Made by a program: the position numbers and the translations under genes
Source: Novosphingobium sp. KCTC 2891
GTDB lineage: Bacteria > Pseudomonadota > Alphaproteobacteria > Sphingomonadales > Sphingomonadaceae
Direction of reading: 5' to 3'
Length of the DNA: 64,000 bases
NCBI RefSeq assembly: GCF_025938155.1
Contig: NZ_JAPCZG010000004.1
Coordinates: 124,001-188,000 of the forward strand
Notes under the pieces: generated by a model
Databases searched by the model: none
Told to the model about the DNA's origin: nothing
Seen by the model: only the letters and a program-made list of their open reading frames with translations
In this document: in pieces, positions 59,961-64,000 of the stretch
Layout of the letters: every line of letters starts with the position of its first letter
How positions within the stretch are numbered: position 1 is the first letter of the stretch

Positions 59961-62900
59961 GCCAGCGCTCCTTCCACGGCGTGATCGAACCGCGCGCGCG
60001 GTTCCGCCCGCTCGGCGAGCAGCAGGTACATGACCGGCGTGGCGATGCGCGCGAGCAGGGTGGAGGTGACCAGCCCGCCGATCATCGCGATGGCCATGGG
60101 CGCATTCAGCCCGTTGCCTTCGATAGCGAGGGGCAGAAGGCCGCCGATCGCGGTGATCGAGGTGAGCAGCACCGGCAGGAAGCGCAGTTCGCCCGCCTTC
60201 TCCACCGCCTCGCGCACGGGCAAGCCGTCGCGTCGCAACTGTTCGGTGAAATCGACGAGCAGGATCGAGTTCTTGATCTCGATCCCCACCAGCGCGATCA
60301 ACCCGATTGCGGCGGTGAACGACAGGCTGTTGCCCGTGAGCCAGAGCGCGCCGACCGCCCCGAAGAAGCCCAGCGGCACCACGCCCGCGATCACGATGAC
60401 ATTGCGGAACGTGCCGAATTCCAGCACCAGCACCCCAAGGATGCCCACCGTGGCCACCACGACCGCAGGCAGCAGCCCGCCAAAGCTGCGCTGCTGCGCA
60501 TCGGCCTCGCCCGCGACTTTCAGCGAATAGCCTGGTGGCAGCACAAGCTCCCGGCCCAGCCGCGCCAGCGCCGTTTCGGTGACACGGCTGACGAGCACGC
60601 CGTCGCGCACATACGCACTGAGCGTGACCGCGCGTTCGCGCTGGATGCGCTCGATCTGCGCCGCGCCGGAATGCAACCGCAACGTTGCCAGCGTGGACAA
60701 CGGAACGCTGCCGCCCGCCGGGGTCGAGACGTAGACCCGGTCGAGCGCGGAGACTTCGTTGCGGCCCGCCATTGGCAGGCGCACCGTGACCGGATAGTCG
60801 TCGCCATCGGCATCGCGCAGCACGGCGGGCGTTGCCCCGCCGAGCGCGACCTGCATCGCCTGGCGGATGGCGCCGGCGGGCACCGACAGCGCCCTGGCGC
60901 GGGCCTCGTCGACTTCCACCTGAAGATCGGTGCGCGCCATGCGCATCGGGTTGGCCACGTCGCGCAGTTGGGGCATCGACCGCAGCACCTGCTCGCCCCG
61001 ATCGGCCAGCCGCGTCAGCGTATCGAGATCCGGACCGACGATCCGCACCGCCACCGGTGCTTCCACCGGGGGGCCCTGGACGAAATTGACGATCTTGATC
61101 CGCGCGCCGGGGATGCGGTCGAACTCGGCGCGGAGCCGGTCCTGCACGCGCGTGCTGTCATGGTTGTCCCATGTGCGGAAACTGACCGCCACTTCGCCCA
61201 GCGCCGGGTCCTCGGGCGCGGGAACGCTGTTGTAGTAAAGCCGGGGGCTGCCGCGCCCAGCATTGGCGACGGTCCACACCACGGACGGTTCGCGGCGCAC
61301 GCGGGCGTCGATGCGGCGCACCATGGCATCGGTCGTCGCCAATGCCGTGCCCTTGGGCATTTCGATCTTGATCAGGAACTGCGGCAGCTCGGCCGGGGGA
61401 AACAGGCTGGAGCCGATGGCGGAAAGCAGCGGCACCGAAAGCATGGCGATGCCAAGGATGATCGCCAGCGCGCGCCACGGCCGCGCCAGCGCACACCGCA
61501 GCACCGGAGCATAGACGCGCTCGATGCCGCCGGTCATCAGCCGCAGCAGCCCGTTGCCGTGCGGATCCTCGTTGCGCGACAGGAACCGGCTGGCGGCGAA
61601 CGGGATCAGCGTGAGCGAGACCAGCAACGAGCCGAGCACCGTGCCCAGGACCGCGACCGGCAATGAACGGATGAACTCGCCCGCCGCCTCCGGCAGCGCC
61701 ACGAGCGGGAGGAATGCGAACATCAGGCAGGCGGTGCAGCCCAGCACGGCCAGCGCAATCTGCTGCGTGGCGCCAATCGCGGCGGTCATCGGATCGGCCC
61801 CGCCGCGCAGCCACCGCGCGACGTTCTCGATCACCACGATGGCATCGTCCACCAGCAGGCCGAGCGAGATGACGAACCCCGTGACCGCCATCTGGTTGAG
61901 CCCGAAGCCGGTGGTCGCCAGCAGGCTCATCCCGATCAGCAGCGACACCGGGATCGCCAGCATCACCACGCCCGCCGCGCGCCAGCCCAGCGGCAGCAGC
62001 GTGAACGCGACGATGGCGAAGGCGAGCAGGAAATCCCGGCCCAGCGAGCCAAGTCGGCGGCGCACGTTCTCCGCCTGGACGAACCCGGTTTCCAGCCGCA
62101 CGCTGCCCGGCAAGGTCAGGCGAAAGCGGTCGATCTCGGTGCGCAGCAGGTCGGTCAGCATCCGCACGTCCTGGTGATCGGCCTGCTCCGCCGTGACCAC
62201 CAGCGCGCGCTCGCCATTGAACCGGACGATGTGCGAGGCTTCACGCTGCGCCCAGTCGACCGCGGCGACATCGCCCACCAGCACGGACCGGCCGCCCGAG
62301 ATGCCCACCGGCACCGCGCGCACCGCCGCCAGATCGGGATAGGTCCCGGCATAGCGCACGTTGAAACGGCGGGCGCCCGCGTTGACGCTGCCGATGGGGG
62401 TATCCGCACCGGCCGCACGCAGCGCGTCGATCACTGCGCCCGCCGGGATGCCCATTGCGGCAAGGCGCGCGGTATCGAGCGCGACGCGCAACTCGCTGAC
62501 GGGTGCGCCGAACACTTCGGCCTTGCGGATGCCGGGCACGCGCGCGAAGGCATCGCGCAAGTCGCGCGCCTGCTTGTCCAGCGCGCGCATCGGCAGGATC
62601 CGGCTGACCAGCGCGACCTGCACGATGGGCACACCGGTCGGCCGTGCGCGCTGGATTTCCAGCCGCGCGACCCCGGCCGGAAGGCTGGGGCGCAGCGCGT
62701 TGATCTCGCGCACGATCTCGTCGTACTTGCGCTCCGGCTCCGTGCCCCAGACATATTCGGCGGTGACCGCGACGACGCCGTCGCCCGTTGTCGAGCGCAC
62801 CTCACGCAAGTTGTCCAGGCCGGCGAGCGCATCCTCGATCGGCTTGGTCACCTGCTGTTCCATGTCGGCGGGCGTGGCGCCGGGCAGAACGGCGGTGACG

Positions 62901-63040
62901 AAATAGTTGGGGAAGCTGAGCTGCGGATCCTCGGTGCGCGGCACCGCGAAAAACGCGTTCAGCCCCAGCGCGACGAGCATGGCGAAGGCAAGCAGCGAAA
63001 ACTGCCAGCGTCGCACCGCGAATTCGATGATCCCGTTCAT
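59957..63040 (-). CDS. RND-family multidrug/solvent efflux permease
   Basis: 1027 aa with 12 membrane helices and two large periplasmic loops, normal RND length. TM1 begins FAVRRWQFSLLAFAMLVALG. In TM4 the proton-relay Asp pair is seen in LGLLVDDAIVVIENV, and the second half repeats the fold from SALDRVYVSTPAGG onward. It pumps hydrophobic compounds from the periplasm using the proton gradient; it is of multidrug (HAE1-like) rather than metal type by its TM4 motif. ATGA overlaps on both sides couple it to its adaptor and outer-membrane partner. Confidence 0.96.
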   Translation of the reverse strand: MNGIIEFAVRRWQFSLLAFAMLVALGLNAFFAVPRTEDPQLSFPNYFVTAVLPGATPADMEQQVTKPIEDALAGLDNLREVRSTTGDGVVAVTAEYVWGTEPERKYDEIVREINALRPSLPAGVARLEIQRARPTGVPIVQVALVSRILPMRALDKQARDLRDAFARVPGIRKAEVFGAPVSELRVALDTARLAAMGIPAGAVIDALRAAGADTPIGSVNAGARRFNVRYAGTYPDLAAVRAVPVGISGGRSVLVGDVAAVDWAQREASHIVRFNGERALVVTAEQADHQDVRMLTDLLRTEIDRFRLTLPGSVRLETGFVQAENVRRRLGSLGRDFLLAFAIVAFTLLPLGWRAAGVVMLAIPVSLLIGMSLLATTGFGLNQMAVTGFVISLGLLVDDAIVVIENVARWLRGGADPMTAAIGATQQIALAVLGCTACLMFAFLPLVALPEAAGEFIRSLPVAVLGTVLGSLLVSLTLIPFAASRFLSRNEDPHGNGLLRLMTGGIERVYAPVLRCALARPWRALAIILGIAMLSVPLLSAIGSSLFPPAELPQFLIKIEMPKGTALATTDAMVRRIDARVRREPSVVWTVANAGRGSPRLYYNSVPAPEDPALGEVAVSFRTWDNHDSTRVQDRLRAEFDRIPGARIKIVNFVQGPPVEAPVAVRIVGPDLDTLTRLADRGEQVLRSMPQLRDVANPMRMARTDLQVEVDEARARALSVPAGAIRQAMQVALGGATPAVLRDADGDDYPVTVRLPMAGRNEVSALDRVYVSTPAGGSVPLSTLATLRLHSGAAQIERIQRERAVTLSAYVRDGVLVSRVTETALARLGRELVLPPGYSLKVAGEADAQQRSFGGLLPAVVVATVGILGVLVLEFGTFRNVIVIAGVVPLGFFGAVGALWLTGNSLSFTAAIGLIALVGIEIKNSILLVDFTEQLRRDGLPVREAVEKAGELRFLPVLLTSITAIGGLLPLAIEGNGLNAPMAIAMIGGLVTSTLLARIATPVMYLLLAERAEPRARFDHAVEGALA

Positions 63041-64000
63041 GCGCCGGTGACCGCTACAGGATCGCCATTGCCGACAAAGCCGGCCCCGGCCGTGATGACC
63101 CGCGCGCCCGCCGGCAACCCGGTGACTCGCGCGAACCGGTCCGCAAAGCCGCCGAAGACCACTTCCGTCCGGCGCGCCCGGCCCCTTGCATCAATGACAT
63201 AGACCGACGCGCGCGCGCCCTGTGCGTCAAGGATCGCCTCGGCGGGGATCAGCACTTCGCCCGTGGGCTGGCGCGCGCCGCCGTCGCCCTCGAACGCAAC
63301 CGATGCCGGCGTGCCGCTGGCAAGACCACCGTCCCCGATGACCGCGACATCGACCAGCACCGTGCCCGAGCGCGCATCGCCGCCGCCCGCGATTCGCAAC
63401 ACGCGCGCGGCCATCGGTTCGGCGCGCCCGGGAACGGTGACGCGGGCGCCCATGCCGGGTCGCAGACCGGCTGCGGCTGCCACCGGCACTTGCGCCACCG
63501 CGATCAGCGGCGAAGACAGATCGGCCACGACCGCGACCGCCTGGCCCGGCGCCACCGTTTCGCCCGCTTCGGCGCTGCGCGACAGAACCACTCCGGCGAA
63601 TGGCATGGTCAGCCGGGTCGATGCCAGATCGTAGTGCGCGGATGCCTGCCCCGCGCGCGCGGCGGCCAGAGCATCGCGGGCATCGCGCGCCTGTGCATCG
63701 GAGATGGCGCCCTCGGGCGCCAGTGCGCCGTAACGCTCGGCCGCGCGCCCTGCCCGCGCCACGTCCGCCGCCTGCCGCGCCGAGGCGGCCGCATAAGGCG
63801 TAGCGTCGATGGCGGCGACCAGCGCGCCAGCGCCCAGCCGCTGGCCATAGCGCACCGGCACCGCGATCAGCTTTCCGCCCAGCCGGAACGAGAGCGTCGC
63901 CTCGCGGTCGCGGTGGAGCGTTGCCGCGTGAGCGGCTGCCATCCCGGCGTTTGTGCCCTGCCCGGCTGCCCCCACCACAAAGACCTGCACCGGGGTTGCC
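63037..64000 (-). CDS. RND periplasmic adaptor (membrane fusion protein), 5' end outside window
   Basis: At least 317 residues are visible and the frame continues past the right edge (codons for G-N-P precede the GTG at 63990), so the signal peptide and the first residues are cut off. Features: lipoyl-like half motifs (TLSFRLGGKLIAVPVRYGQRLGAGALVAAID and DLASTRLTMPFAGVVLSRSAEAGETV), a short helical hairpin between, and a beta-barrel and membrane-proximal domain after. It connects the RND pump to the outer-membrane factor. It is the first gene of the operon as seen. Confidence 0.93.
   Translation of the reverse strand, partial: ATPVQVFVVGAAGQGTNAGMAAAHAATLHRDREATLSFRLGGKLIAVPVRYGQRLGAGALVAAIDATPYAAASARQAADVARAGRAAERYGALAPEGAISDAQARDARDALAAARAGQASAHYDLASTRLTMPFAGVVLSRSAEAGETVAPGQAVAVVADLSSPLIAVAQVPVAAAAGLRPGMGARVTVPGRAEPMAARVLRIAGGGDARSGTVLVDVAVIGDGGLASGTPASVAFEGDGGARQPTGEVLIPAEAILDAQGARASVYVIDARGRARRTEVVFGGFADRFARVTGLPAGARVITAGAGFVGNGDPVAVTGA

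Noticed and set aside
1..64000. tRNA genes, CRISPR arrays, insertion sequences or prophage
   Set aside because: No tRNA-like cloverleaf sequences, no regularly spaced repeats and no transposase or integrase frames were found on reading the gaps and gene list.

Overview
This window is a GC-rich (roughly two thirds G+C), densely packed stretch of bacterial chromosome. Gene content and order (rpmH-rnpA-yidD-yidC-engB, Tim44-like adaptor next to mltA and an Smr protein, HWE-type kinase, bacterial Cdc48, PduO-type adenosyltransferase, DUF983, TimA) point to an alphaproteobacterium of the order Sphingomonadales, most likely Novosphingobium or a close relative. This is inferred from protein character and synteny only. 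There is no rRNA, tRNA, CRISPR array, insertion sequence or phage gene, and nothing looks recently acquired.

Layout. 1-6.0 kb: the 3' part of a chemoreceptor, a 65-aa protein, a cold-shock protein, a secreted amidohydrolase, a gamma-glutamylcyclotransferase-like protein, an inositol-monophosphatase-family phosphatase and an AraC regulator. 6.1-8.6 kb: a Tim44-like / MltA / Smr cluster. 8.6-13.9 kb (minus strand): a housekeeping run, dapE-GST-engB-yidC-yidD-rnpA-rpmH. 14-21.8 kb: an HWE histidine kinase, a VAT/Cdc48-type double AAA ATPase, a signal-peptide-bearing methyltransferase, a lipoprotein, a universal stress protein, a HAD hydrolase and a LysR regulator. 21.9-27 kb (mostly plus): 3-oxoacid CoA-transferase scoAB, a GST, a nitronate monooxygenase, DUF983, glutathione peroxidase and a ferritin-like protein. 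27-30.2 kb: a MarR-EmrA-EmrB efflux operon with a palindromic operator. 30.2-39.8 kb: small metabolic and membrane genes, including NAD(P)H-hydrate dehydratase, phosphatase, acyltransferase, 5'-nucleotidase lipoprotein, TetR, thermonuclease, two related small membrane proteins, 3-hydroxyacyl-CoA dehydrogenase, a cobalamin adenosyltransferase and gluQRS. 41-43.9 kb: guaA, a GNAT protein and a DODA-type dioxygenase. 44.1-51.2 kb: a very large GH18-like/CE4/GT2 fusion, convergent with a two-component system, then an ECF sigma factor with a membrane partner. 51.5-54.7 kb: a classical autotransporter. 54.7-58.6 kb: an Old Yellow Enzyme, an aminotransferase, a membrane protein and a GST. 58.6-64 kb: an RND tripartite efflux operon running off the right edge.

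Functional themes are the cell envelope (YidC/YidD, MltA, autotransporter, exopolysaccharide fusion, two efflux pumps), detoxification and redox (four GST-like or peroxidase genes, OYE, nitronate monooxygenase) and signalling.

The parts least explained by gene calls lie between genes. They are a candidate small RNA with a perfect terminator and an anti-SD-like loop at 17.85-17.91 kb; a 27-codon membrane microprotein with an ideal ribosome site, its own terminator and two palindromes upstream at 40.6-40.9 kb; a leader with three mutually complementary segments before the polysaccharide fusion at 44.0-44.1 kb; a terminator-like hairpin just before the autotransporter; and several clean regulator operators.
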